Assembly (NCBI RefSeq): GCF_913058315.1
Contig: NZ_CAJXQY010000021.1
Coordinates: 1 to 47,089 of the forward strand
DNA: 47,089 bases
Direction: 5' to 3'
DNA from: an uncultured Alteromonas sp.
GTDB lineage: Bacteria > Pseudomonadota > Gammaproteobacteria > Enterobacterales > Alteromonadaceae
The notes under the pieces were generated by a model that did no database searches, had not been told where the DNA came from, and saw nothing but the letters and a program-made list of their open reading frames with translations. How positions within the stretch are numbered: position 1 is the first letter of the stretch; each line of letters starts with the position of its first letter. This document shows positions 1 to 10,394 of the stretch, in pieces. Position numbers and translations under genes: made by a program.

Positions 1-657
1 CAGTAATAGATCAAAACCACCGATCGCTGTCAAGCTTCTTTAAATACTATTTTTGGTGCGGAATGACGGTAATAGGCGCCGTTAACTGGGTAGAATTCGA
101 TTTTGCGGCTTTCTCTGCAGAGCGACGTCGCATGGTTTCAGAGCCAATATCGAGCCCGATAGCCTGTAGGTTTGCGTGCTCAGGCATTATGTACTGGATG
201 ATAAAATAACTGTTGGTATGAGGTGTTAATGTGCGAAGTTCAAATTGTTTATCCGGCCTGTCCAGCCCGGTCATGGCGATAAATTCGGCAAAGTCTGTTA
301 CCTCGACTCTGCGGATAAAGCCAAATCCCCAGGCGCCCGGGTATTGCTGACTGTAATTCTGGCATAGGTTTGTACGTAATCGTAATTCAGGTTATCTATA
401 CCCACTGCCACAATCGATGTTTTTAAGCTCGACAGCCCGTACGCATAAAGTGATACGCGATCATTTACCGCTTCGCTGATTTGCGCTAGGCGCTGCTCAA
501 GGGCTTCGGTGATCAGTTGACCTCGCTGCGTTTCGTAACTTTTACCCACTTCGGTGGCATAGAGGTAGCCGATAACCAAAACAATCAGTGGTAACCACAC
601 AGACTTGCTGATGCTGCTCTGGATGGATGCACGCCTTAAGTCTTTCACCGACATCAA
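1..657 (-). pseudogene. CHASE-domain sensor protein fragment, frameshifted, runs off the window
   Basis: The start (ATG at 657) gives a short cytoplasmic N-terminus, one membrane helix at about residues 20-36, and then the beginning of an extracytoplasmic CHASE ligand-sensing domain. That frame stops near 298. The CHASE domain continues in another frame, with the typical stretch PGAWGFGFIRRV and then IIQYIMPEHANLQAIGLDIGS, so one base appears lost around 355-362. The second frame ends at 47 in an A-run. A third frame resumes after a TGA with residues QRSVVLIYY, which still look like CHASE. At least two lesions therefore interrupt it. CHASE domains normally sit in front of GGDEF, EAL or histidine kinase output modules, which would lie beyond the left edge. 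It is either a decaying gene or poor sequence at a contig end; I favour a pseudogene. Confidence 0.65.
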
Positions 658-928
658 TTTACACTCAACAAATTAAATACTTAGAATGCACCAGTATACA
701 AAATCAGTCCTGTTAATATGCACCGCCCACCCATTTAGTATACAAGCGATCAGAATCCGTGCATAAAAAAGCACACACCTAATCGAAATCGTGAACTTCA
801 CAGCTGTCAGAACTGGCTGACCATTGAACCTGCGACATAAATCGGTCGATCACCGCCGACGGGTATTTAAACTCTTACTCCAGCGGACTATCATTCACTT
901 CTTAGCTATTTTGGAAGGATATTTTTTG

Positions 929-1335
929 GTGAGTCAGGCAACTGTTAAGTTACTTCAGGATTACTACGCTGCTTTTAATAAGCAGGTTTGGACACCTTTT
1001 TGTCGCTGCTCACTGATGATGTTATTCATGACATCAATCAGGGCGCTCGCGAAGTGGGTAAAGATGCGTTTGTAGCGTTTATGGAGCGCATGAACAAAAA
1101 CTACAAAGAAACCATTGTAGATATTGAAGTAATGACCAATACCGCGGGCGATCGCGCTGCAGTAGAGTTCACCGTATTAGGCGAATACCTGGCCACCGAT
1201 GAAGGATTACCCGAAGCCAACGGGCAGACTTATAAACTGCCCGCTGGTGCGTTTTTTGATATTCGTGATGGCAAGGTTGCTCGGGTAACCAACTATTACA
1301 ACCTGGAAGACTGGATAGCACAGGTTTCGGCCTGA
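929..1335 (+). pseudogene. SnoaL-like / NTF2-fold protein, single-base frameshift
   Basis: The N-terminal part begins at a GTG (929) preceded by the ribosome binding site GGAAGGA at 913-919 and reads VSQATVKLLQDYYAAFNKQ, the usual first helix of a SnoaL-like NTF2-fold protein. The frame then breaks at about 984-988. The rest (988-1335) continues in another frame as DTFLSLLTDDVIHDINQG and ends in a normal SnoaL C-terminus with FFDIRDGKVARVTNYYN. Adding one base restores a protein of about 135 residues, normal for the family. Members are small cone-shaped proteins with diverse or unknown ligands (steroid isomerase-like, polyketide cyclase-like), so no substrate is claimed. The break could be a real mutation or a sequencing error. 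The gene is followed at once by the damaged GNAT gene and the nitrilase gene, which suggests one former operon. Confidence 0.7.
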
Positions 1336-1354
1336 TTGCTAAACAACACTCATT

Positions 1355-1851
1355 ATGCTTACTTTTAAATGTTTATCCGATGCAGCCCTACATCAATATA
1401 TAGATGAACTCTCCCAACTGCGCATGCAGGTGTTTCGCGACTTTCCCTATTTATATGATGGCGATGCCGCATACGAAGCCCGTTATCTGAGCACCTATAT
1501 TGAAGCGCCCGACAGTATTATTGTGCTGGCATTCGATGGCGCTAAAGCCGTAGGCGCGTCTACCGGCGTACCGCTGAAACATGAAACGGCGGAAGTAAAG
1601 CTGCCTTTTTTGAATACCGTGAGGCGCACGCCAAAGCCATCGCCGGAATGACTCACTCATGCTTTTGTGCGGTTCAGCGCCCAGCCGATCACCCGGCCCG
1701 CCCGGCAGATTTTCAGCCACTTGATACATTCTGGCAGCATCGCGGCTATCACAAATGTGCCGACCTGACGACCACCTTCAGTTGGAAGGAAGTGGGGGAG
1801 TCTGAGGAGTCTGCCAAACCCATGACATTCTGGATGAAAGCACTCACTTAG
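1355..1851 (+). pseudogene. GNAT N-acetyltransferase with internal deletion
   Basis: The N-terminal half (1355 to about 1610) reads as a GNAT-family protein with QLRMQVFRDFPYLYDGD and VLAFDGAKAVGAST. The C-terminal half is in another frame and carries FFEYREAHAKAIAG, HSCFCAVQRPADHPARP and KPMTFWMKAL. The halves meet in the T-run at 1605-1611. From memory of intact relatives (a little over 200 residues), roughly 40 residues are missing at the joint. That segment would contain the acetyl-CoA pyrophosphate loop (Q/R-x-x-G-x-G/A), which I cannot find anywhere in the locus. A non-multiple-of-three deletion therefore removed the cofactor site and shifted the frame, so no active enzyme is expected. 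The nitrilase-family gene starts 8 bases after its stop; the pairing of this GNAT type with that hydrolase suggests a former two-gene unit. Confidence 0.8.
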
Positions 1852-1859
1852 GGGTAGTA

Positions 1860-2735
1860 ATGCATACATTTAAACTGGCCTCGGCTCAGTATGACATCGG
1901 TTTTTTTGAACACTGGGATGAGTTTGCCACAAAGCTTGATGACTGGGTAAGCCGTGCGGCCAGACAAGGTGCCAGGCTGCTGGTTTTTCCTGAGTATGGC
2001 AGTATGGAGCTCACCTCCCTGTTTGGTGAAGCGGTGTATAGTGATTTAGCTAAGCAACTGCACGCTATGCAAAGCCTGTTGCCCCGTTGGGCTGCCCTGC
2101 ATAAATCGTTAGCGGCTCAATACGACGTGCATATTCTGGCCAGTTCTTTTCCTACCGCGCAGGAGGATGGCAGTTTTGTAAATCGCGCCAACCTGTTCGG
2201 CCCTGAGGGCCTGCTCGGCTATCAGGATAAGCTCATCATGACCCGGTTTGAGAACGAACAATGGCACATCAGCCCGGGCACCGACATTAAAGTAATTGAT
2301 ACAACACTTGGCCGTATCGGCATTCACATTTGTTACGACTCAGAATTTCCCATGATCGCCAACCATCAGGTAACGGCAGGCGCCGATTTGTTGCTGGTAC
2401 CCAGTTGCACCGATACCCAGGCGGGTTTTCATCGCGTACGCATCGGTTGTCAGGCGCGCGCATTGGAAAATCAATGTTATGTGGTTCAGTCTCCCACGGT
2501 TGGCGATGCCAGTTGGTCACCAGCCGTCGACGCCAACACTGGCCGCGCCAGTGTTTATAGCCCGGTTGATTATGGTTTTCCGGCAAACGGTATTTTAGCC
2601 GAGGGGGAAAACAGCGATCCAGCCTGGGTGTATGCCACCGTCGATCTGGGGGAAATCGCCCGAATTCGCAATGAGGGGCAGGTATTTAATTACCGCGACT
2701 GGCCCAAACAATTTGATTTAAAGGCCCCCCGGTAA
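1860..2735 (+). CDS. Carbon-nitrogen hydrolase (nitrilase superfamily amidohydrolase)
   Basis: This 291-residue cytoplasmic protein has the whole nitrilase-superfamily catalytic triad. Glu45 lies in LLVFPEYGSMEL, Lys124 in GYQDKLIMTRFE and the nucleophile Cys158 in IGIHICYDSEFP. The family hydrolyses amide or nitrile C-N bonds through a thioester at the cysteine. The HICYDSEFP context resembles amidases and carbamoylases more than true nitrilases, but the substrate is not readable from sequence. The length is normal and the frame is intact, unlike the three genes before it. It follows the GNAT pseudogene by 8 bases and was probably transcribed with it. It ends 28 bases from the convergent adenylate cyclase gene. 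Confidence 0.88.
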   Translation: MHTFKLASAQYDIGFFEHWDEFATKLDDWVSRAARQGARLLVFPEYGSMELTSLFGEAVYSDLAKQLHAMQSLLPRWAALHKSLAAQYDVHILASSFPTAQEDGSFVNRANLFGPEGLLGYQDKLIMTRFENEQWHISPGTDIKVIDTTLGRIGIHICYDSEFPMIANHQVTAGADLLLVPSCTDTQAGFHRVRIGCQARALENQCYVVQSPTVGDASWSPAVDANTGRASVYSPVDYGFPANGILAEGENSDPAWVYATVDLGEIARIRNEGQVFNYRDWPKQFDLKAPR

Positions 2736-2763
2736 AAAGCAAATCAACGGTACTATTACAGGG

Positions 2764-4743
2764 CTACCAATAATTGAGCAACTCAAAATCCTGTTCTGCG
2801 GCATCGATGAAAGCCTGATAAATCCGTTTGCGCTGCGAACTTTCTGGCACAAAAATGTAGCAAGGCGGGCGGGGAACAGACTCCTGCAACTCAAACCACA
2901 ACTTATCCAACGATTCTTTTCCGGGCACCACGTAAGTCTCACCCCATGTGGTGGTATAGATAACGGTCACTTCATCCACGGTAGGCTTGAGACGGCTGGA
3001 GGTAAAATTGACCACTGCCATACAGGCCTTTATTTGCATCGGGCTTAACAGGGCTTCCCGTGGAATGGCATTCACCCGCACCGGGCCAAAGATCTTGCCA
3101 AAATGCTTGATCAGGGCATGAATGTCGCTGTCGGTAACCGGATCAGTATCGTAATCCAGCAACACTGTGGTGCTGATATCGATAACGCGATTACACACGC
3201 ACCACAAAATGAGTCTGACTGGCGATTCGGCCACACTAATGCGGGCTTTTTCCTGGTTCTTACCAAGCACGCCGAGCTGATCGTCATAATAGGCAGCCCA
3301 GACCTGCTGACCATTTTTACGCCGGTGCTGTTTAATGGTAATCACAGGGCAAAATACTTTGTCGTCAAAGCCGATGCGTAAAAATTCCAGCTTGTGCTCT
3401 TTTTTTGAATAAAACGTATCGAGGCGGCGGCCCAATACGGCCATGTCTTCACGACTGACCGACTGATTATCCATTTGCAGCTGAGAGGACATGCGCCGGT
3501 AGCAATAAATTAAGAAACGGTGAATTTTACGGCTCAGTTGGACTAACTCGGTGAGCGACCAGTTATGGGAATTATCCAGATGGCGGATCTGACTTTTGGT
3601 CCACCCCCACTGTTTAACCAGGCCAGCAATTATTCGCCGTTTAAAGGTAATATCACTCTCAGCCACGGGCTGGCTGAGCTGGCAATTGCACTTAATATAA
3701 AGGCACTGCTGTAGCAGCAACACGGTTTCCGGTTCGTTGACCGCCTGATAATGGCTCAGCAGCTGATCAAACATCAGAGCGTAGGGATCGATATTGGCCA
3801 CGTTGCCCGGCGCTTCATCGCCGTGATGAACCCGTTTTTTCAGCAGGTTACACAACGGCTGCTCTTGCTCCAGATTCTCCAGAAACACTTCCAGCTTGGC
3901 CATTTTTAAAACTGATTTAAATGGCGAATCGATAGCTTTACCCAACTGCCAGATTGCCGCGCCAAACAATTCCTTGATATCCAGCTTGTCGAGATGGCCC
4001 AGATCCATGAACCAGTTGGGATCCGGTGAGCCGCCCTCTTCCAGGGCGTTCAGCAGGGAGTAATACTGCTGTTCGGTAGTAGCGTCGGGCGTTAACCACC
4101 AGAATGGCGCCTTACCCGCCACCACGATATTGGTGGTATAAAATTCGGATTTTAAGAACACGGCCTGAGCCGATCCGGCACTTTCGCCTTCGGCTACGCC
4201 AAAATCATTGTTTCTGACTTTGTCGATATCCGACAGGAAAAAATGCACTTCGATGTCGTAGCAGCTCATCGCCCAGTCTTCAACGGTGTTGAGTTTGCGC
4301 TGCATAGCCGCTAAAGACGCTTCGCTCAGTTTATTGCCGTCTACACAAACCCAGTAATCAAAGTCAGACTTCTCCGATTGCGCGATGGTGCCAATACTGC
4401 CCATTAACACCAAAGCGTCGATGGCTCGCTGGCGGGGCCAGACAGACTTGATGTCGTCAAATAAGTCATGATGCTGAGGAAAAATAGTAAACAACGCATC
4501 TTTTATTTCGTCACGAAAACTGAAGTTATTAAGGCCATAAAAGAGCTCTGCATCGGCATCGACATAACCGGGAAGATCAGGATGATTAACGTGCAATAAA
4601 AATGGGATGACATGAAACAATGGCCGGCGCTCTGGCGGCAATAACGCCTGTGCCCGCTCGATACGGGCCTTGTTATAGCGTAGCACCCGCAGTAATCGAA
4701 TGGTCAGGTTTTGCTGAATTGTAAGCGACGGCTGTGAACTCAT
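2764..4743 (-). CDS. Class I adenylate cyclase (CyaA family), short form
   Basis: A 659-residue protein of the enterobacterial-type (class I) adenylate cyclase family, which makes cAMP from ATP. The catalytic nucleotidyltransferase signature is intact: Gly115-Ser116 in VLMGSIGTIAQSEKSDFDYW with the acidic pair Asp127 and Asp129 before Trp131. Nearby family features are HPDLPGYVDADAELFYGL before the active site and WAMSCYDIEVHFFLSDIDKVRNN after it. E. coli CyaA is about 850 residues, so this is a shorter version with a reduced C-terminal regulatory region. Genomes in this group can carry more than one class I cyclase, so I do not assign the symbol cyaA. The gene is monocistronic and convergent with the nitrilase gene; 278 bases separate its start from the next gene. 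Confidence 0.85.
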   Translation of the reverse strand: MSSQPSLTIQQNLTIRLLRVLRYNKARIERAQALLPPERRPLFHVIPFLLHVNHPDLPGYVDADAELFYGLNNFSFRDEIKDALFTIFPQHHDLFDDIKSVWPRQRAIDALVLMGSIGTIAQSEKSDFDYWVCVDGNKLSEASLAAMQRKLNTVEDWAMSCYDIEVHFFLSDIDKVRNNDFGVAEGESAGSAQAVFLKSEFYTTNIVVAGKAPFWWLTPDATTEQQYYSLLNALEEGGSPDPNWFMDLGHLDKLDIKELFGAAIWQLGKAIDSPFKSVLKMAKLEVFLENLEQEQPLCNLLKKRVHHGDEAPGNVANIDPYALMFDQLLSHYQAVNEPETVLLLQQCLYIKCNCQLSQPVAESDITFKRRIIAGLVKQWGWTKSQIRHLDNSHNWSLTELVQLSRKIHRFLIYCYRRMSSQLQMDNQSVSREDMAVLGRRLDTFYSKKEHKLEFLRIGFDDKVFCPVITIKQHRRKNGQQVWAAYYDDQLGVLGKNQEKARISVAESPVRLILWCVCNRVIDISTTVLLDYDTDPVTDSDIHALIKHFGKIFGPVRVNAIPREALLSPMQIKACMAVVNFTSSRLKPTVDEVTVIYTTTWGETYVVPGKESLDKLWFELQESVPRPPCYIFVPESSQRKRIYQAFIDAAEQDFELLNYW

Positions 4744-5021
4744 TGCACCACATTTATCCTTAAATACTCGTTAAAGGATAGTCATTTTATTTCAGACTGC
4801 AGTACTCTGCCGAAATAATCTGATTCAAACTCAGTTCTTTAGACTGAGATTTTCACTCTGTTATACCTTGCCCGTTTAACTGACGCCAGCGCTACCGGCA
4901 GAATTATTGATTCAAATCCTTGCCTGATGCTTTTCGATGATTTAATCAATCAATTTATTAGATTTTAAAAAGCATTTCTAATCGATAATAATTCTTAATA
5001 ACAACTTCAGGAGAGTTCGAT

Positions 5022-5243
5022 ATGAAAAAAACTATTACTTTCGCCATTTTGCATTTCACTGTTGCTTTTACCGTGGCATACCTGCTTACGGGGAGTTTAT
5101 TGATTGGTGGTGCTATGGCATTGGTTGAGCCATTGATTAATACGGTCGCGTTTTATTTTCATGAAAAATGGTGGACGTGGAAGACCAGCAAACAAACCAC
5201 AAGCTCCTTTGCTGGCTCAGCCATGAACTCTGCTGTGCTTTAG
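5022..5243 (+). CDS. DUF2061 family small membrane protein
   Basis: A 73-residue protein with a strong ribosome binding site (CAGGAGAG about 8 bases before the ATG). It matches the DUF2061 pattern: a first hydrophobic helix (about residues 7-25), a second (about 26-47) and the conserved tail EPLINTVAFYFHEKWW. Members are small inner-membrane proteins of unknown function found in many proteobacteria. The last 20 or so residues are Ser/Thr rich and probably variable. It stands alone and is followed by its own terminator hairpin. Confidence 0.8.
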   Translation: MKKTITFAILHFTVAFTVAYLLTGSLLIGGAMALVEPLINTVAFYFHEKWWTWKTSKQTTSSFAGSAMNSAVL

Positions 5244-5260
5244 CCTGACGCCCAGGTTTA

Positions 5261-5292
5261 GGCGTTACTTTATAACGCCCTTCTTCCTTTTA
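5261..5292 (+). terminator. Rho-independent terminator of the DUF2061 gene
   Basis: The inverted repeat GGCGTTA-CTTTA-TAACGCC is followed by a pyrimidine/T-rich run (CTTCTTCCTTTT), 18 bases after the stop codon. Confidence 0.7.
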
Positions 5293-5397
5293 GTGCCATA
5301 TAGCACCGCAATCACCGACCAGCTTTCGAGCACCTCACCACATCAATCGGCATTAAATACTGCCTGATAATGCAGAAGTTACGCAGACCGCCTCGTC

Positions 5398-5424
5398 ATA
5401 GCCAGCGCAAGATGCGCTGGCTAT
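5398..5424. repeat. Perfect 11-bp stem-loop between convergent genes
   Basis: ATAGCCAGCGC and GCGCTGGCTAT form a perfect 11-bp stem around a 5-base loop. There is no T-tract on either side, so a standard terminator role is uncertain. It sits between the DUF2061 gene and katG, which converge. Confidence 0.55.
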
Positions 5425-5442
5425 ACCTGAACAGACAATAAA

Positions 5443-5464
5443 CGGGCAAGCGTCAAAGCTTGCC
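5443..5464 (-). terminator. Probable terminator of katG
   Basis: GGCAAGC-GTCAAA-GCTTGCC lies 10 bases beyond the katG stop. On the minus strand the stem is followed by CGTTTATTG, a weak T-rich tail. Confidence 0.5.
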
Positions 5465-5473
5465 ATCGAATGC

Positions 5474-7943
<2,470 letters not shown>

Positions 7944-8948
7944 TTAGTAGAGTTCAAACACCGGTTTGCCCTTGGCATCAAACTTGACTTCCATCACACG
8001 GGCGTGACGATTGGGATCGTACAATGGATCCTGCTTGATTTCTTCCAGCGGGCGAGTATCGGTTTTTGGTACCACCGACGGATCGCCAACGGCATGCTCG
8101 TAATCCCTGGCATGATAAACACACAAAGGGGTTACATCATCTTCAGCTACGGTAAAGCAGTTATGGCCGGGGCCAAAGATTTTCTTCTCGTAGTCGGTTT
8201 GCAACACGGGATGTCTGGTTTTGGTCCATGCATTGCGATCCAGCAGATCGGCGTTTTCATCGGCTTCCATATAGCCCATACAGTAGCAGGCACCTGTAGC
8301 ACTGGCCGAGAACGCGATAAAGATTTTGCCATTATGCTTAAGCACAGCCGGACCTTCGTTTACCCAAAAATCAACCCGCTCCCAGTCGTAGTCCGGTGTG
8401 GTGAGCATAAACTGCGTGGTTTTAAGTTTAATAGGCGATTCCATTTCAGCCAGGTACAGGTTGGACGCTGCAAACTGCCCGCCGGTCTTCTCGGCCCAAC
8501 AAAAATAACGCTTACCGTTATTTTCAAATACGGTGGCATCCAGTGAAAAATCGATAAAGGATTTCTCGTCGCCATCGGCAGGCTGCATCATGCCGAGCTC
8601 TATCCACTCGTCGTTAAGCGGATCCTGTCCCTGACACTCAAGCACATAGGGGCGTAACGCCCAGATGTCATCTTCCTGACTGGCGGCAAAATAGATGTAC
8701 CACTTACCATCCAGGTAGTGGATTTCTGGTGCCCAGATGTGGCGGCTCATGGGGCCACTGTCGTGCTTAAACCACACATCAAAAGTTTCGGCGTCCTGTA
8801 AGCCTTCAATGGTTGCAGACTTTCTTAGTTCAATGCGATCGTAGGTAGGCACTGAGCCGGTAAAATAATAAAAACCGTCACTGTGTTTGTACACAAAAGG
8901 GTCGGCACGCTGGGCCACTAATGGGTCATTTGTCTTTGCTGTCATCAT
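7944..8948 (-). CDS. Glycoside hydrolase family 43 protein
   Basis: A 334-residue five-bladed beta-propeller glycosidase of the GH43 type (arabinofuranosidase/xylosidase group). The three expected acidic residues can be placed: the general base Asp16 in RADPFVY, the pKa-modulating Asp137 in FSLDATVFENNGKRYF, and the proton donor Glu198 in VNEGPAVLKHNGK. The repeats HIWAPEIHYLDGKWYIYFAAS and GPGHNCFTV are typical blade segments. No signal peptide is visible, so it probably acts on imported oligosaccharides in the cytoplasm. No transporter or sugar regulator flanks it, so the substrate stays open. The second Met could be the real start (MMTAK). Confidence 0.88.
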   Translation of the reverse strand: MMTAKTNDPLVAQRADPFVYKHSDGFYYFTGSVPTYDRIELRKSATIEGLQDAETFDVWFKHDSGPMSRHIWAPEIHYLDGKWYIYFAASQEDDIWALRPYVLECQGQDPLNDEWIELGMMQPADGDEKSFIDFSLDATVFENNGKRYFCWAEKTGGQFAASNLYLAEMESPIKLKTTQFMLTTPDYDWERVDFWVNEGPAVLKHNGKIFIAFSASATGACYCMGYMEADENADLLDRNAWTKTRHPVLQTDYEKKIFGPGHNCFTVAEDDVTPLCVYHARDYEHAVGDPSVVPKTDTRPLEEIKQDPLYDPNRHARVMEVKFDAKGKPVFELY

Positions 8949-9126
8949 TTATTTCTCAAGTTATATCGAGGCATTTGTCATACAAATGAATTTCAGCGCC
9001 AAAGATAACACTTTTTTTACCGTCAGTGCTACCGTTGGGTTAACCCATGTAAACAGAAATTAAGCGAAGTATGAAAGCAGAGGGATAAATAGGAGGTGCT
9101 AAATCACCTCCTGTAAACCGGGCTTA

Positions 9127-10233
9127 TCAGAGCGCGCTCAGCCAGGCGTGCTCGGGCAGTAGATACAGGCCTTTTTCTGCTGATGCCCCTTCGCCGACGA
9201 TATGGCCAATCCCTGCAGCCATTACCGCCAGGGTGACATCGAAGGCATTTAAACTGTCGCCATAGCCGGCGGTAAGGTTAAACATAGAACCGTCAGCCAG
9301 TAAAAACAGCGTCTTATCGCCCAACTGATACGCATTAACATAGGGCATTGGTTCGCTGTGGGAAGCATTCTGCTTTAAGTAAGGCACGTCGATTTCCTGC
9401 GCCACATGACCCACGTTTAAAATAAACGCTCCGTCTTGCATGCTATCAAGATGCGCGGCACTTACTACGCCATAAGCGCCGGTAGCAGTAGCAACAACAT
9501 CGGCGGTTTTAACCGCTTCACTTAAATCGACTACCGGCCAGCCATCATATTTAGCCTGTAATGCGCGCGCCGGATCCAGCTCGGCCACCTGCACCTGTGC
9601 GCCAAAGGCTTTGGCCGAGGCGGCAACCCCCTGCCCGACTAGTCCGTAACCAATCACCACCACAACTTTTTCGTGCAGCGTCAGGTGCGTGGTTTGAAAA
9701 AAGGTTTGCCAGGCGCTTAATCCCACCATATGGCGGTTATGCAGCCCTTCTTTTACCGGCAGGTCATCCCAGTTAAAGATAGGGTAACGGGGCGTTACAT
9801 TGCCCAACCGATTAATGCCAGAGCCGGTTGCTTCCAGGCCGGCAATTATATTTGGCTGAAGATCACCTTCGTGTAGGCGTGTGGTCAGGTCGGCCCCCAT
9901 TTCGCACAAATGGGTTGGCCCCCAGGCTAGTGCCTTATCGAAAGATTCAGACCAGTCCTTGTCACTCATATCTCGCCAGGCATGGGCGACCGCGCCTTTG
10001 CTAACCAGATGCGCCACTACATCATCCTGCACGGTAGTAGGGTTACAGGTTGTCAGAAATACTTCACAACCGGCATCGAGTAGACCGACTACCAGTGGTG
10101 CCATTTTTAGATCCAGATGCATATTGCAGGCAAGTTTTACGCCCTTAAGGTCCGGTATCGCATTGATGGCAGCGCGAGTGCGCGGCATATGGAGCCTGGC
10201 CCAGGCCAGCTCCGCTTGAAAGTCCTGATACAT
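9127..10233 (-). CDS. S-adenosylhomocysteine hydrolase-like NAD-binding protein with altered substrate site
   Basis: A 368-residue protein with the SAHH fold layout, shorter than the usual 430-470. The NAD-binding core is conserved: GYGLVGQG (195-202), Glu218 at the end of the following strand, and NVGHVAQEIDV with His276. The substrate half differs from classical SAHH. His39 is kept, but the usual HMTIQT region reads HLDLKM; the classical catalytic pair K-x3-D is Lys161 followed by His165; the Cys/Gln region reads CNPTTVQDD instead of CNxxSTQDH; and the C-terminal ATGHP segment is AGYGDS. Asp115 in GADLTTRL is kept. It probably binds NAD and a nucleoside-type thioether, but not necessarily S-adenosylhomocysteine. 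No methionine-cycle gene lies next to it. Confidence 0.75.
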   Translation of the reverse strand: MYQDFQAELAWARLHMPRTRAAINAIPDLKGVKLACNMHLDLKMAPLVVGLLDAGCEVFLTTCNPTTVQDDVVAHLVSKGAVAHAWRDMSDKDWSESFDKALAWGPTHLCEMGADLTTRLHEGDLQPNIIAGLEATGSGINRLGNVTPRYPIFNWDDLPVKEGLHNRHMVGLSAWQTFFQTTHLTLHEKVVVVIGYGLVGQGVAASAKAFGAQVQVAELDPARALQAKYDGWPVVDLSEAVKTADVVATATGAYGVVSAAHLDSMQDGAFILNVGHVAQEIDVPYLKQNASHSEPMPYVNAYQLGDKTLFLLADGSMFNLTAGYGDSLNAFDVTLAVMAAGIGHIVGEGASAEKGLYLLPEHAWLSAL

Positions 10234-10394
10234 TGGGAGTTCTTATCACAGAAAAACGATAATCATACGCGCATTAAGCCCTTTTTCTCAACTGGTGAAT
10301 TTATCGACCCGAATTGATCGAATTTGGCGGTTGCGTATTAAAAGTCAGAGAATAAAGGTATCTTACCTTCAGGACCTACTGCTCAAGGACGCCC

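Noticed and set aside
1648-1851. Separate small gene at the end of the GNAT locus
   Set aside because: Its residues are the C-terminal half of the GNAT family, so it is the broken remainder and not an independent gene.
5398-5424. Rho-independent terminator
   Set aside because: The stem is perfect but no T-run follows on either strand, so I list it only as a stem-loop.
8004-8546. 180-codon open frame antisense to the GH43 gene
   Set aside because: It is a shadow frame; the opposite strand has clear GH43 catalytic motifs and this one resembles nothing.
10234-10394. SAH or SAM riboswitch in the leader of the SAHH-like gene
   Set aside because: I could not find the conserved core or pairing of the known SAH/SAM riboswitches in this 161-base space.
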